Shown in pieces: positions 37,603 through 47,086 of a stretch of DNA of 64,000 nt. The notes beneath the pieces were generated by a model. It had not been told where the DNA came from and ran no database searches. It worked only from the letters and a program-made list of their open reading frames with translations. The DNA lies in contig NZ_JAHTKI010000005.1 of NCBI RefSeq assembly GCF_019145475.1, forward strand, positions 1 through 64,000. The letters run 5' to 3'. Numbering within the stretch: position 1 is the first letter of the stretch; every line of letters starts with the position of its first letter. The translations under genes and the position numbers were made by a program. Source of the DNA: Pseudomonas botevensis. GTDB lineage: Bacteria > Pseudomonadota > Gammaproteobacteria > Pseudomonadales > Pseudomonadaceae.

Positions 37603-38796
37603 GTGAGACGTAAACTTTTGCTGCTGCTGGAAACCGGACTGGTTCTGGCAGGGCTGCTGCTGGGCGCCAGCGCCTGGAAGATCCATTCGGCGCTGGAGCA
37701 GCCACTGAACATCACGCAGGAAGAACTGCTGGATGTGCCCAAGGGGTCGACTCCGACCCGTACTTTCCTCGGACTTGAATCGGATGGCGTCATCAAGGAC
37801 GCCTTCTGGCTGCGGGTCTATTGGCGCTTCAATCTGGCCGGCACGCCGATTCACAGCGGCGAATACCGCATGCAGCCGGGCATGACCGTCAACGGTCTGA
37901 TCGAGTTGTGGAAGCGTGGCGACGTGGTTCAGTACAGCCTGACGCTGGTCGAAGGCTGGAACTTCCATCAGGTGCGCGCCGCTTTGGCCAAGGATGAAAA
38001 AGTCGAGCAGACCCTCAACGGTCTGAGCGACAGTGAAGTGATGGAGAAGATCGGCCATCGCGGCCTGTTCCCGGAAGGGCGTTTCTTCCCGGACACCTAT
38101 CGCTTCGTACGCGGCGTGTCTGACGTCGAGTTGCTGAAGAAGGCGTTCGACCGCCTTGACGAAGTGCTGGCCAAAGAGTGGGAAAAACGTTCCGCCGATG
38201 CGCCGTACACCGAACCCTATCAGGCGCTGATCATGGCCTCGCTGGTGGAGAAGGAAACCGGCGTGCCTCAGGAGCGGGGGCAGATTGCCGGTGTGTTCGT
38301 TCGACGCATGGCGCTGGGCATGCAATTGCAGACCGACCCGACCGTGATCTACGGTCTGGGTGATCGCTACAACGGCAAGCTGACCCGCGCCCATCTCAAG
38401 GAAGCGACACCGTACAACACCTACGTGATTCCGGGGCTGCCGCCGACGCCGATTGCCATGGTCGGTCGCGAGGCGATTCACGCGGCCCTCAACCCGGTGG
38501 AAGGCAACAGCCTGTACTTCGTCGCCCGTGGCGATGGCAGCCATGTGTTCTCCGACGATCTGGATGCGCACAATAATGCGGTGCGCGAGTTCCAGCTCAA
38601 GCGACGCGCGGATTACCGCTCCAGCCCGGCGCCAGCGACGGCACCGGGAGCTGCTCCGGCCGCCGAAGAGGCGATTCCTGCCGCATCGCCCGATACCGCG
38701 CCGGACGCGTTGCCGCAGGTTCCCGCCCAGGACCCGGCACCGGCTCCGCAGGCCGCACCCGATCCGGAAGCGGCCGCCCCGCAAAACGCGCAATGA
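37603..38796 (+). CDS. mltG: Endolytic murein transglycosylase MltG
   Basis: A 397-residue inner-membrane protein that cuts nascent glycan strands and helps set their length. One N-terminal helix (about residues 6-24), then the YceG domain with catalytic Glu in MASLVEKETGVPQERGQ and the DPTVIYGLGDRY and YNTYVIPGLPPTPI motifs. The last 60 residues are Pro/Ala-rich and look disordered, an extension longer than in E. coli. GTG start. Confidence 0.95.
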   Translation: MRRKLLLLLETGLVLAGLLLGASAWKIHSALEQPLNITQEELLDVPKGSTPTRTFLGLESDGVIKDAFWLRVYWRFNLAGTPIHSGEYRMQPGMTVNGLIELWKRGDVVQYSLTLVEGWNFHQVRAALAKDEKVEQTLNGLSDSEVMEKIGHRGLFPEGRFFPDTYRFVRGVSDVELLKKAFDRLDEVLAKEWEKRSADAPYTEPYQALIMASLVEKETGVPQERGQIAGVFVRRMALGMQLQTDPTVIYGLGDRYNGKLTRAHLKEATPYNTYVIPGLPPTPIAMVGREAIHAALNPVEGNSLYFVARGDGSHVFSDDLDAHNNAVREFQLKRRADYRSSPAPATAPGAAPAAEEAIPAASPDTAPDALPQVPAQDPAPAPQAAPDPEAAAPQNAQ

Positions 38797-38806
38797 CTTT
38801 GACTAA

Positions 38807-40424
<1,618 letters not shown>

Positions 40425-40480
40425 ATGCCCCAAAACAACGATGTGTGCCTAGACTCTGAAGATCAGCAGTGGAGGTCAAC

Positions 40481-40837
40481 ATGAATGAACCCATCGGCCC
40501 AGGGCCGCGCAACGGCATTTTGTCCCTGACCATCAAGGACAAGTCCGTGCTTTACGCCGCTTATATGCCGTTCATCAAGAATGGCGGTCTGTTCATCCCG
40601 ACCAACAAGAGCTACAAGTTGGGCGATGAGGTGTTCATGCTGCTGAACCTGATGGAGGAAGCGGAAAAGATTCCTGTCGCCGGCAAGGTGGCCTGGATCA
40701 CCCCCAAGGGTGCCCAGGGCAACCGCGCTGCCGGTGTCGGCGTGCAATTCAACGATGGCGACAACACCGCCCGCAGTCGCATCGAAACTCATCTGGCCGG
40801 AGCCCTGAAGTCCGACCGTCCCACTCATACGATGTAA
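40481..40837 (+). CDS. pilZ: Type IV pilus assembly protein PilZ
   Basis: A 118-residue protein, the canonical PilZ needed for type IV pilus assembly. GPRNGILSLTIKDKSVLYAA is conserved. It lacks the RxxxR and (D/N)xSxxG residues that bind cyclic di-GMP in other PilZ domains, as is known for this founding member. GGAGG supports the ATG at 40481 over a GTG at 40469. Confidence 0.93.
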   Translation: MNEPIGPGPRNGILSLTIKDKSVLYAAYMPFIKNGGLFIPTNKSYKLGDEVFMLLNLMEEAEKIPVAGKVAWITPKGAQGNRAAGVGVQFNDGDNTARSRIETHLAGALKSDRPTHTM

Positions 40838-40851
40838 GTTGCCGTGTTTTT

Positions 40852-41637
40852 ATGCTCGTAGATTCCCATTGTCACCTTGATCGCCTCGACCTTGCCGCCC
40901 ATGACGGTTCCCTGGATGCCGCGCTCGACGCCGCGCGCGGGCGCGGAGTAGGGCACTTCCTGTGTATCGGCGTCAGCGCCGACAACGCCGCCGAGGTCAA
41001 GGCCCTGGCCGAGCGTTACGACGATGTCGATTGCTCTGTCGGCGTGCATCCGCTGGATGTGCAGCCGGGCGCGGCCCCTGCGCTGGATTGGCTGTTGCAC
41101 GAACTCAATCACCCGAAAGTGGTGGCGATCGGTGAAACCGGCCTGGATTATCACTACGAGCCGGAAGCCGCCGAATTGCAGCAGGCGTCGTTTCGCCTGC
41201 ACCTGCAAGCGGCGCAGCAGACCGGCAAACCGGTGATCATCCACACCCGTGGTGCCCGCGCCGATACCCTTGAGTTGCTGCGCGAAGCCGCGTTGCCCCA
41301 GGCCGGTGTGCTGCATTGCTTCACCGAAGACTGGGAGATGGCCAAGGCTGCGCTGGATATGGGTTATTACATTTCCCTGTCGGGAATCGTCACGTTCCGC
41401 AATGCCGATGCCTTGCGCGATGTGGCAAGCAAGGTTCCGGCGGATCGCCTGCTGGTGGAAACCGATTCGCCTTACCTCGCGCCGATCCCTTATCGCGGCA
41501 AACCGAACCTGCCGCAGTACGTGCGGGAAGTGGCAGAGTTTCTGGCGATGCTGCGTGGCGTGCCTTATGACCGGTTCGCCGAACAGACGACGCAGAATTT
41601 CAGGCGCCTGTTTCCGCTGGCGCACGTAAAGCCCTGA
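40852..41637 (+). CDS. tatD: TatD-family metal-dependent hydrolase
   Basis: A 261-residue TIM-barrel hydrolase of the YcfH/TatD group. Metal ligands are in DSHCHLDRLD (residues 3-12), GETGLDYHY, HTRGA and HCFTEDWE; final Asp in ETDSPYLAP. Members act as 3'-5' exonucleases or D-aminoacyl-tRNA-related hydrolases. Last gene of the holB-pilZ-tatD set. Confidence 0.94.
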   Translation: MLVDSHCHLDRLDLAAHDGSLDAALDAARGRGVGHFLCIGVSADNAAEVKALAERYDDVDCSVGVHPLDVQPGAAPALDWLLHELNHPKVVAIGETGLDYHYEPEAAELQQASFRLHLQAAQQTGKPVIIHTRGARADTLELLREAALPQAGVLHCFTEDWEMAKAALDMGYYISLSGIVTFRNADALRDVASKVPADRLLVETDSPYLAPIPYRGKPNLPQYVREVAEFLAMLRGVPYDRFAEQTTQNFRRLFPLAHVKP

Positions 41638-41646
41638 ATCGCAGGC

Positions 41647-41763
41647 AAAAAAAACCCGGGTTCTGGGGGGTGAATCCGGGTTAAGACCATTAGGAGTAAA
41701 ACAAAGGCACGCGGTCCCTTGGTACCTTTATCGGCGCGGCACTTGGGGGAGATGCCGCCCGAC
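41647..41763 (-). ncRNA. rgsA: RpoS-dependent small RNA RgsA
   Basis: Predicted about 117-nt RNA on the minus strand between tatD and the TetR gene, the place of rgsA in P. aeruginosa. It ends in a strong terminator (AACCCGGxTTC / GAAxCCGGGTT with C-rich loop and eight T's). A sigma-S-like -10, CAATACT (41776-41770), lies 6-7 bp before the proposed start. An internal segment (UGUUUUACUCCUAAUGG) is complementary to the acpP ribosome-binding site at 35171. In P. aeruginosa RgsA is reported to need RpoS and to repress Fis and AcpP; the complement seen here fits. Confidence 0.82.
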
Positions 41764-41769
41764 AGTTCA

Positions 41770-41776
41770 AGTATTG
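41770..41776 (-). promoter_or_regulatory. Sigma-S-like -10 element of rgsA
   Basis: CAATACTT on the minus strand differs by one base from the sigma-S -10 consensus CTATACT(T). There is no good -35, as is usual for sigma-S promoters. Confidence 0.55.
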
Positions 41777-41868
41777 ATCAGTCTGGCGTTCAGTCCAGTT
41801 AGCCGGTCGGGGTTTTTAAACAAATTTGGAATACGTTCGCTTCAGTTGAGTTCTCATTCACGGGCAAA

Positions 41869-41885
41869 CGTTCGTGAAATGAACG
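41869..41885. promoter_or_regulatory. Palindrome CGTTC-N7-GAACG, candidate TetR operator
   Basis: A 17-bp perfect inverted repeat about 95 bp before the TetR start codon, within a wider set of related half-sites (CATTCACG and CGTGAAATG). The spacing is suitable for autorepression. Confidence 0.5.
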
Positions 41886-41978
41886 AGAAGTACAGATATG
41901 GTCGGATGTTCCGTGCATTTTTGCGTAAGTTAGGCATAATACGCGGCTTCGAATTTTGACCCCTACAGACCTTTTCTT

Positions 41979-42617
41979 ATGCACAAAGAACCTCGTAAGG
42001 TCCGTGAGTTTCGTCGCCGCGAGCAAGAAATTCTCGATACCGCGCTCAAGCTGTTCCTCGAACAAGGTGAAGACAGTGTCACCGTCGAGATGATTGCTGA
42101 TGCCGTGGGTATCGGCAAAGGCACGATCTACAAGCACTTCAAGTCCAAGGCGGAAATCTATCTGCGCCTGATGCTCGATTACGAGCGCGACTTGAACGAG
42201 CTGCTGCATTCGGCCGATGTCGACAAGGACAAGGAAGCCCTGTCCCGTGCCTACTTCGAATTCCGCATGCGCGACCCGCAACGCTATCGCCTGTTCGACC
42301 GCCTGGAAGAGAAAGTGGTCAAGGGCAACCAGGTGCCAGAGATGGTCGAAGAGCTGCACAAGATCCGTGCCTCGAACTTCGAACGCCTGACCCTGCTGAT
42401 CAAGGGCCGCATCAGCGAAGGCAAGCTGGAAGACGTGCCGCCGTACTTCCACTACTGCGCTTCCTGGGCGTTGGTGCACGGCGCGGTGGCGCTGTATCAC
42501 TCGCCGTTCTGGAGCAATGTGCTGGAAGATCAGGAAGGTTTCTTCCAGTTCCTGATGGACATCGGCGTGCGCATGGGCAACAAACGCAAGCGCGACCCCG
42601 AAACGCCGAGCAGCTGA
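41979..42617 (+). CDS. TetR-family transcriptional regulator
   Basis: A 212-residue repressor with an N-terminal helix-turn-helix (about residues 15-60; VTVEMIADAVGIGKGTIYKHF is the core) and a ligand-binding C-terminal domain of aromatic residues. It matches the place of PA2957 next to tatD in P. aeruginosa. No Shine-Dalgarno precedes the ATG. Ligand and targets are not evident. Confidence 0.93.
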   Translation: MHKEPRKVREFRRREQEILDTALKLFLEQGEDSVTVEMIADAVGIGKGTIYKHFKSKAEIYLRLMLDYERDLNELLHSADVDKDKEALSRAYFEFRMRDPQRYRLFDRLEEKVVKGNQVPEMVEELHKIRASNFERLTLLIKGRISEGKLEDVPPYFHYCASWALVHGAVALYHSPFWSNVLEDQEGFFQFLMDIGVRMGNKRKRDPETPSS

Positions 42618-42695
42618 ACCATTCAGTTGCCTTATTGCGCCATGTTTTCGCTACATGACGCAGTACCGCAGGAATATACTCAGGCATAGGGCTTG

Positions 42696-42725
42696 CTAAA
42701 ACTTGATTTGTGAGTCAAGTTTTAG
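42696..42725. promoter_or_regulatory. Perfect 11-bp inverted repeat before moaA
   Basis: CTAAAACTTGA and TCAAGTTTTAG with an 8-nt loop, 30 bp before the moaA start. It could be an operator or a leader hairpin; no T-run follows, so it is not a terminator. Confidence 0.6.
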
Positions 42726-42754
42726 CGGCTCGATTTCCTTTCGCCGGAGTGATC

Positions 42755-43723
42755 ATGATCGTTGACCGTCAAGGCAGGCGTTTTCGCAATTTGCGGATCA
42801 GTCTGACTTCCGCCTGCAACTACGCTTGTACCTACTGCGTGCCCAACGGCAAGCGGTTGGTGGCTGCGCAGGATGAGCTGTCGGCCGAAGCCATGGCACG
42901 CGGCGTTGCCTACCTGATCGAAGCGGCTGGTATCGAGCGTCTGCGCATCACCGGCGGTGAACCGCTGGTCAGCCCCAAACTCGAATCGTTCATGACCGCC
43001 GTCGGCCAGATGGGCCTGGAAGACATCAGCCTGACCACCAACGGTCAACTCCTCGGCAAAAAACTTCCGCTGTTGGTGGATGCCGGTCTGCGCCGGATCA
43101 ACGTTTCCCTCGATACCCTGGATGCCGGCGCGTTCCGCAGCATCGCCCGTGGTGGTGACCTGGCGACCGTGCTCGACAGCATGGATCAGGCCTCGGCGGC
43201 GGGGATGAAGATCAAGGTCAACATGGTGCCGTTGCGCGGGCAGAACCTCGATCAGGTGATGCCGCTGCTCGATTACTGCCTTGAGCGGGGCTACGAGCTG
43301 CGCTTCATCGAGCTGATGCGCATGGGCCACCTGGCCAAGGACTCCAACGCCTTCCTGCAGCAGTTCGTCAGCCTTGAGCAATTGCTCGGCCTGATCGGCG
43401 AGCGTTACGAGTTCGCGCAGACCGACGCCCCGGTGGACGCCACCGCCGTACGTTATGCGATTCCCGGCCTGGGCAATTTCGGCGTGATCGCCAACGAAAG
43501 CGTGCCGTTCTGCCGCACCTGCTCGCGGTTGCGTCTTTCCTCCACCGGATGGCTGCACGGCTGTCTGTCGTCGAGCAACCGCCACTATGTCGGTGATCTG
43601 CTCGACAAGCCGCGTCATCAGGCGTTGCCGGCGTTGCAGCGATTGCTGGTCAAGGCGCTGGGGGACAAGCAGGAAGTGGCGTTCTCCGGCGGTGCGACGG
43701 TGATGAAGATCATCGGCGGTTGA
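42755..43723 (+). CDS. moaA: GTP 3',8-cyclase MoaA
   Basis: A 322-residue radical SAM enzyme that starts molybdenum cofactor synthesis. N-terminal cluster C-NYA-C-TY-C, C-terminal cluster CRTC-x13-C, and the essential C-terminal Gly-Gly (MKIIGG) are intact. GGAGTG precedes the ATG at 42755; the frame extends 45 bp upstream through the inverted repeat without a site. It stands alone here, away from other moa genes, and could serve the molybdenum hydroxylase at 19.7-22.5 kb. Confidence 0.94.
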   Translation: MIVDRQGRRFRNLRISLTSACNYACTYCVPNGKRLVAAQDELSAEAMARGVAYLIEAAGIERLRITGGEPLVSPKLESFMTAVGQMGLEDISLTTNGQLLGKKLPLLVDAGLRRINVSLDTLDAGAFRSIARGGDLATVLDSMDQASAAGMKIKVNMVPLRGQNLDQVMPLLDYCLERGYELRFIELMRMGHLAKDSNAFLQQFVSLEQLLGLIGERYEFAQTDAPVDATAVRYAIPGLGNFGVIANESVPFCRTCSRLRLSSTGWLHGCLSSSNRHYVGDLLDKPRHQALPALQRLLVKALGDKQEVAFSGGATVMKIIGG

Positions 43724-43727
43724 TCAA

Positions 43728-43793
43728 TCGCCTTCGCGAGCAAGCCCGCTCCCACAGACTCTGTATCCGGGTCCGTGGGGGCGGGCTTTTTTG
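43728..43793. repeat. REP palindrome pair
   Basis: CGCCTTCGCGAGCAAGCCCGCTCCCACAG (split here as left arm 43728-43756) and the inverted GTGGGGGCGGGCTTTTTTGCGAA form an inverted REP pair. The right arm also ends with T's and may stop moaA transcription. Confidence 0.85.
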
Positions 43794-43893
43794 CGAATGC
43801 CGTCTCTGAGTCCGCCATATTCCCGAGCTGGCGCAAAAGCTGCATCCAACGGCCATTCGCCGGTTTTCCGTCACCGGCTTCTGGAGGATGAGG

Positions 43894-44499
43894 ATGCGTA
43901 GCCTGGTTTTGCTGCTGGCCGTTTTGGCGCTTGGCGGCTGCATGAATGTCAGCGATATGGCCGAAGGCACTCGCTATCACATGAGCGACGCGGGGCTGCT
44001 GGATCACAGCGACAGCCGCCGTGTGAACAACCTGCGCATTCAGCCGGATTCGTTCATTTATATCGCCCAGGGTTCATTCGCGCCGCCGGGTGGTTCCTAT
44101 CCCCGGCCCAACGTGGTGGCCGAAGAAGCCTTCAAGGGTTTTGTCGAATATTTCCCGATGGTCCGCCGCGCCCGTGCGCCGGAAGGTCTTGACCAGGCGA
44201 TGGGCGAAGCCCGCGACGCCGGTGCCCATTACCTGCTTTACACGCGTTTCGCCAAGGCTGACGACCGCATCGGCAACTCTGACGAGTGGCTCGATCAGGA
44301 AGCCGTGGATCGCCTGGGCATCGATGGCGGGGTGATTCAGATCATGTTGATCGAGACCAGCACCCAGTATTTGATCGATACTGCACGGATCAAGAGTCGT
44401 GGCGGTTTACTGACGTTCCATGACAACAAGCCAGAAGACCTGATCGGCCCGCCGCTGGAGCAATACGCGCGCAGTCTGCTGGGCATCAGCGACCAATAA
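43894..44499 (+). CDS. DUF4823 lipoprotein
   Basis: A 201-residue lipoprotein. The signal peptide ends in the lipobox LGGC (Cys about residue 17). The mature part fits DUF4823: a stretch with YIAQGSFAPPGGSYPRPN and an ALYLLYTRFAKADDR-like core. GGAGG is spaced 6 nt from the ATG at 43894. It is followed 15 bp later by the DUF1285 gene. Probably outer-membrane anchored; function unknown. Confidence 0.88.
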   Translation: MRSLVLLLAVLALGGCMNVSDMAEGTRYHMSDAGLLDHSDSRRVNNLRIQPDSFIYIAQGSFAPPGGSYPRPNVVAEEAFKGFVEYFPMVRRARAPEGLDQAMGEARDAGAHYLLYTRFAKADDRIGNSDEWLDQEAVDRLGIDGGVIQIMLIETSTQYLIDTARIKSRGGLLTFHDNKPEDLIGPPLEQYARSLLGISDQ

Positions 44500-44514
44500 T
44501 CCGGAGAGAACGCC

Positions 44515-45075
44515 ATGAGTGGCCCGCAAAAAGCCAATGACCTGCTGGGACAGATCCCGAAGACCAAAGGCCTGCCGCCGGTACACCTGTGGAATCCGGA
44601 TTTCTGTGGCGACATCGACATGCGCATCGCCCGGGACGGCACCTGGTATTACCTGGGTACGCCGATCGGGCGCAAGCCGATGGTCAAACTGTTCTCCACC
44701 ATCATCCGTCGTGACGGCGATGACTATTTCCTGATCACCCCGGTCGAGAAAGTCGGGATCAAGGTCGACGATGCGCCGTTCGTGGCGATTGCCGTGGACG
44801 TTGAAGGCGAGGGTGAGACGCAGGTGTTGCGCTTCACCACCAACGTCGACGAAACCACCGAGGCCGGCGTTGAACATCCGATCCGTGTGGAAATCGACCC
44901 TGACACCCAGGAGCCGGCGCCCTACGTGCATGTGCGCAGCAACCTTGAAGCGCTGATCCACCGCAATGTGTTCTACCAATTGGTGGAGCTGGCGGTCAGT
45001 CGCGAACTCGACGGCCAGCGCTGGCTTGGCGTGTGGAGCGGCGGCGAGTTCTTCCGCATTGGCCTCGAACCCTGA
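44515..45075 (+). CDS. DUF1285 protein
   Basis: A 186-residue soluble protein with the DUF1285 features ([38 protein letters not shown]). GGAGAG precedes the ATG. Likely cotranscribed with the DUF4823 gene. Two stacked beta-barrel-like domains are expected from the family; no function is established. Confidence 0.9.
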   Translation: MSGPQKANDLLGQIPKTKGLPPVHLWNPDFCGDIDMRIARDGTWYYLGTPIGRKPMVKLFSTIIRRDGDDYFLITPVEKVGIKVDDAPFVAIAVDVEGEGETQVLRFTTNVDETTEAGVEHPIRVEIDPDTQEPAPYVHVRSNLEALIHRNVFYQLVELAVSRELDGQRWLGVWSGGEFFRIGLEP

Positions 45076-45118
45076 TCCCACATTTCTTGTAGGGTTCGAA
45101 AATCTGATTTGACTCTCA

Positions 45119-45133
45119 ATCGTATGATGATTA
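45119..45133. promoter_or_regulatory. FadR/GntR-type operator, copy 1
   Basis: AATCGTATGATGATT before the regulator gene. Its reverse complement recurs with one mismatch before the AraF-type gene (47945-47959). Confidence 0.6.
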
Positions 45134-45169
45134 GCGTGGACACCCATCGCGAACGGCTTTGAGGTGCCC

Positions 45170-45886
45170 ATGTCCAGCAGCTTTCATGCATCAACGGTCG
45201 ACTGGCTGGGCGGCTGGATTGCCGCCGGCCAGGTCAAGCCGGGGCAGGCCATCAAGGTCGAGGCGGACCTGGGTGAGCAACTGGGCGTCAGCCGCACGGT
45301 GATTCGCGAAGCCATCAAGACCCTGGTCGCCAAAGGCATGCTCGAAGTCGGGCCGAAGGTCGGCACCCGCGTGCTGCCGGTGCGGCGCTGGAACCTGTTC
45401 GATCCGCAGGTGGTCGGCTGGTTGTCGCGCAGCGGTTTGCCGGAAAACTTCGTCGATGACCTGCTCGACCTGCGCCGCACCATTGAGCCGATGGCCGTGC
45501 GCTGGGCCTGCGAACGTGCCACCGTCGAGCAGGTGCAAGCGGTGCAGCAGGCTTACCATGCGCTGGAGCGGGCAGTGGACAGCGGCATTGATTACAACCG
45601 CGCCGACCAGTTCTTCCACGAATGCATTCTTGCCGCCAGCCACAACCAATTCATCGAGCAAATGGTGCCGGCCCTCGGCGCGCTGCTGGCAGTGTCGTTC
45701 GAAGTTTCCGCCGCCGATCCCGATGAATTGCGCCGCACCTTGCCGATCCACAAAGACATGGCCGACGCCATCGCCGCCCGGGATGCCGCGCGTGGGGTAT
45801 GGGCCTGCATGACCCTGATCGATAACGCGGACCTGGCGATCAAACGCTTTTACCCGCAAGTCCGGGCCGACAAAAAAGCCAGCTAG
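45170..45886 (+). CDS. FadR-family GntR regulator of the aldose locus
   Basis: A 238-residue regulator with an N-terminal GntR winged helix (LGEQLGVSRTVIREAIKTL) and an FCD all-helical effector domain whose metal-site His/Asp residues are in RADQFFHECILAASHN and PIHKDMADAI. It opens the sugar locus and has an operator-like site in its own promoter that is repeated before the transport operon. DgoR-like sensing of an aldonate or its dehydration product is the likely role, inferred from context. ATG at 45170 with GAGG upstream. Confidence 0.9.
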   Translation: MSSSFHASTVDWLGGWIAAGQVKPGQAIKVEADLGEQLGVSRTVIREAIKTLVAKGMLEVGPKVGTRVLPVRRWNLFDPQVVGWLSRSGLPENFVDDLLDLRRTIEPMAVRWACERATVEQVQAVQQAYHALERAVDSGIDYNRADQFFHECILAASHNQFIEQMVPALGALLAVSFEVSAADPDELRRTLPIHKDMADAIAARDAARGVWACMTLIDNADLAIKRFYPQVRADKKAS

Positions 45887-45940
45887 GACCACCGATTCTG
45901 CTCCCACAGTAAAAACAACAAGAACAATCAAGGAGGTTGC

Positions 45941-46816
45941 ATGACATCGACCGCAGTGACCCAACACCGGGCGCAACTCGGTGAAGGCCCGTTCTGGGAC
46001 GCGCCGACCCAGGCGTTGTATTGGGTGGATATCGCCGGCCGCCAGGCCCTGCGCCTGATCGGCCAGAACGTGCAGATCTGGCAGATGCCGGAGCACGTTT
46101 CGGCTTTCATTCCGTGTGCCAGCGGCGATGCCCTGGTGACCCTGAGCAGCGGTGTCTATCGGCTGGATCTCGACTCCCCGGGCCTCGAACCTCGGCTGAC
46201 GCTGTTCTGCATCGCCGACCCACAACCCGGCAACCGCCCCAACGAAGCACGTTGCGATGCCCGGGGCCGGTTATGGCTGGGCACCATGCAGAACAACATC
46301 GGCGAGCAGGGCGAGGATCTGCCGGTCGTCCGGCGTTCCGGCGGCTTGTTCCGCATTGACCCCGACAAACGGGTCACGCCGTTGCTGCGTGGCCTGGGCA
46401 TTCCCAACACGCTGCTGTGGAGCGACGACGGCACTACGCTGCTGTTCGGCGACAGCCTCGACAGCACGTTGCACCGCTATTTCATTCATACCGACGGCAA
46501 CCTCGACAGCGCCCGTGTCTGGTATGGGCCGGATCAGAACGGTGGCCCGGACGGTTCGGCGATGGATACCGAAGGCTTTGTATGGAATGCCCGTTGGGAC
46601 AGTGGCTGCCTGCTGCGCCTGACGCCGGAAGGCAAGGTCGACCGGCGGATCGATCTGCCGATCAGCCGTCCCACCAGTTGCGTGTTCGGCGGGGAAGATC
46701 TGAAAACCCTGTACATCACCAGTGCCAAGAGTCCGCACAACCATCCGCTGGATGGCGCCGTGCTGTCGCTGCGGGTCGATGTTGCAGGAAAACTCTGTAC
46801 GCGATTTGCTGATTAA
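45941..46816 (+). CDS. SMP-30/gluconolactonase-family sugar lactonase
   Basis: A 291-residue six-bladed beta-propeller lactonase. Metal ligands are in GEGPFWD (Glu), RPNEARCDARGRLWLGTM (Asn) and a later Asp in EDLK/ CVFGGEDLKTLYIT region. It opens the aldonolactone formed by the dehydrogenase encoded next; arabinono- or galactonolactone is expected from the neighbours. AAGGAGG precedes the ATG. Confidence 0.92.
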   Translation: MTSTAVTQHRAQLGEGPFWDAPTQALYWVDIAGRQALRLIGQNVQIWQMPEHVSAFIPCASGDALVTLSSGVYRLDLDSPGLEPRLTLFCIADPQPGNRPNEARCDARGRLWLGTMQNNIGEQGEDLPVVRRSGGLFRIDPDKRVTPLLRGLGIPNTLLWSDDGTTLLFGDSLDSTLHRYFIHTDGNLDSARVWYGPDQNGGPDGSAMDTEGFVWNARWDSGCLLRLTPEGKVDRRIDLPISRPTSCVFGGEDLKTLYITSAKSPHNHPLDGAVLSLRVDVAGKLCTRFAD

Positions 46817-46833
46817 ATCCCAAAATATGGGAT
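46817..46833. promoter_or_regulatory. Palindromic operator ATCCCAAAATATGGGAT, copy 1
   Basis: Perfect 6+6 inverted repeat with a 5-bp centre, 13 bp before the -35 box of the leader promoter. The identical 17-mer lies in the same place before dgoK (62059-62075). Confidence 0.8.
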
Positions 46834-46846
46834 GCAAAATTATATA

Positions 46847-46876
46847 TTGAGATTATTTGGCGGTCGGGTTTATAGT
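46847..46876 (+). promoter_or_regulatory. Promoter of the dehydrogenase leader
   Basis: TTGAGA (46847-46852) and TATAGT (46871-46876), 18 bp apart. The same boxes with the same spacing precede dgoK. Confidence 0.7.
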
Positions 46877-46882
46877 CGGCTC

Positions 46883-47060
46883 CAGCAGTAACACGCACTC
46901 ACACTTAAAAAGAACAAAACAGGTGAAGTGATGCAGCGAATTTCCATCGCACTCCCTTGCGGAGCCAGCGCTTCGGGCCGTTCCAGTGCCGTCGCGGCTT
47001 CGTGCCTGTTTGTTCTTGAAGCCTTGCAGACCGGTCATCGTCAGATGCCCGGTCTTTTTT
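46883..47060 (+). ncRNA. Structured leader or small RNA ending in a terminator
   Basis: From the predicted start near 46883 an RNA of about 178 nt would end at the terminator 47028-47060. AAGAACAAAACAGG (46910-46923) can pair with CCUGUUUGUUCUU (47005-47017) with one bulged A, closing an 81-nt loop and covering the start of the leader ORF. The RNA could be a stand-alone sRNA or the attenuated leader of the dehydrogenase mRNA. I do not recognise a named RNA family. Confidence 0.55.
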
Positions 47061-47083
47061 GTGCCTGCAAACAGGAGTTTTGA
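46931..47083 (+). CDS. 50-codon leader ORF before the dehydrogenase
   Basis: ATG at 46931 has AGGTGAAG upstream, the same leader and start context as dgoK (CAAAACAGGTGAAG then ATGC). It encodes a 50-residue Ser/Ala/Cys-rich peptide (MQRISIALPCGASASGRS start, CACKQEF end) without a recognisable domain. It runs through the terminator hairpin and stops 3 nt before the dehydrogenase ATG, overlapping its ribosome-binding site. A translated regulatory leader is possible; it may equally be a non-functional frame. Confidence 0.45.
   Translation: MQRISIALPCGASASGRSSAVAASCLFVLEALQTGHRQMPGLFCACKQEF
47028..47060 (+). terminator. Intrinsic terminator inside the dehydrogenase leader
   Basis: AGACCGG pairs with CCGGTCT (7 bp), with an inner CAT/ATG pairing and a 6-nt loop, followed by six T's. 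It lies 26 bp before the dehydrogenase start codon and on the same strand, so it would block the gene unless read through. Confidence 0.88.
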
Positions 47084-47086
47084 CCC

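Noticed and set aside
41653..41682. Hairpin after tatD read as the plus-strand tatD terminator
   Set aside because: The T-run lies on the minus-strand side only, so it terminates the minus-strand RNA (RgsA) rather than tatD.
42618..42754. Molybdenum-cofactor riboswitch before moaA
   Set aside because: The spacer is only 137 bp and shows one simple hairpin, not the multi-helix fold of that riboswitch class.
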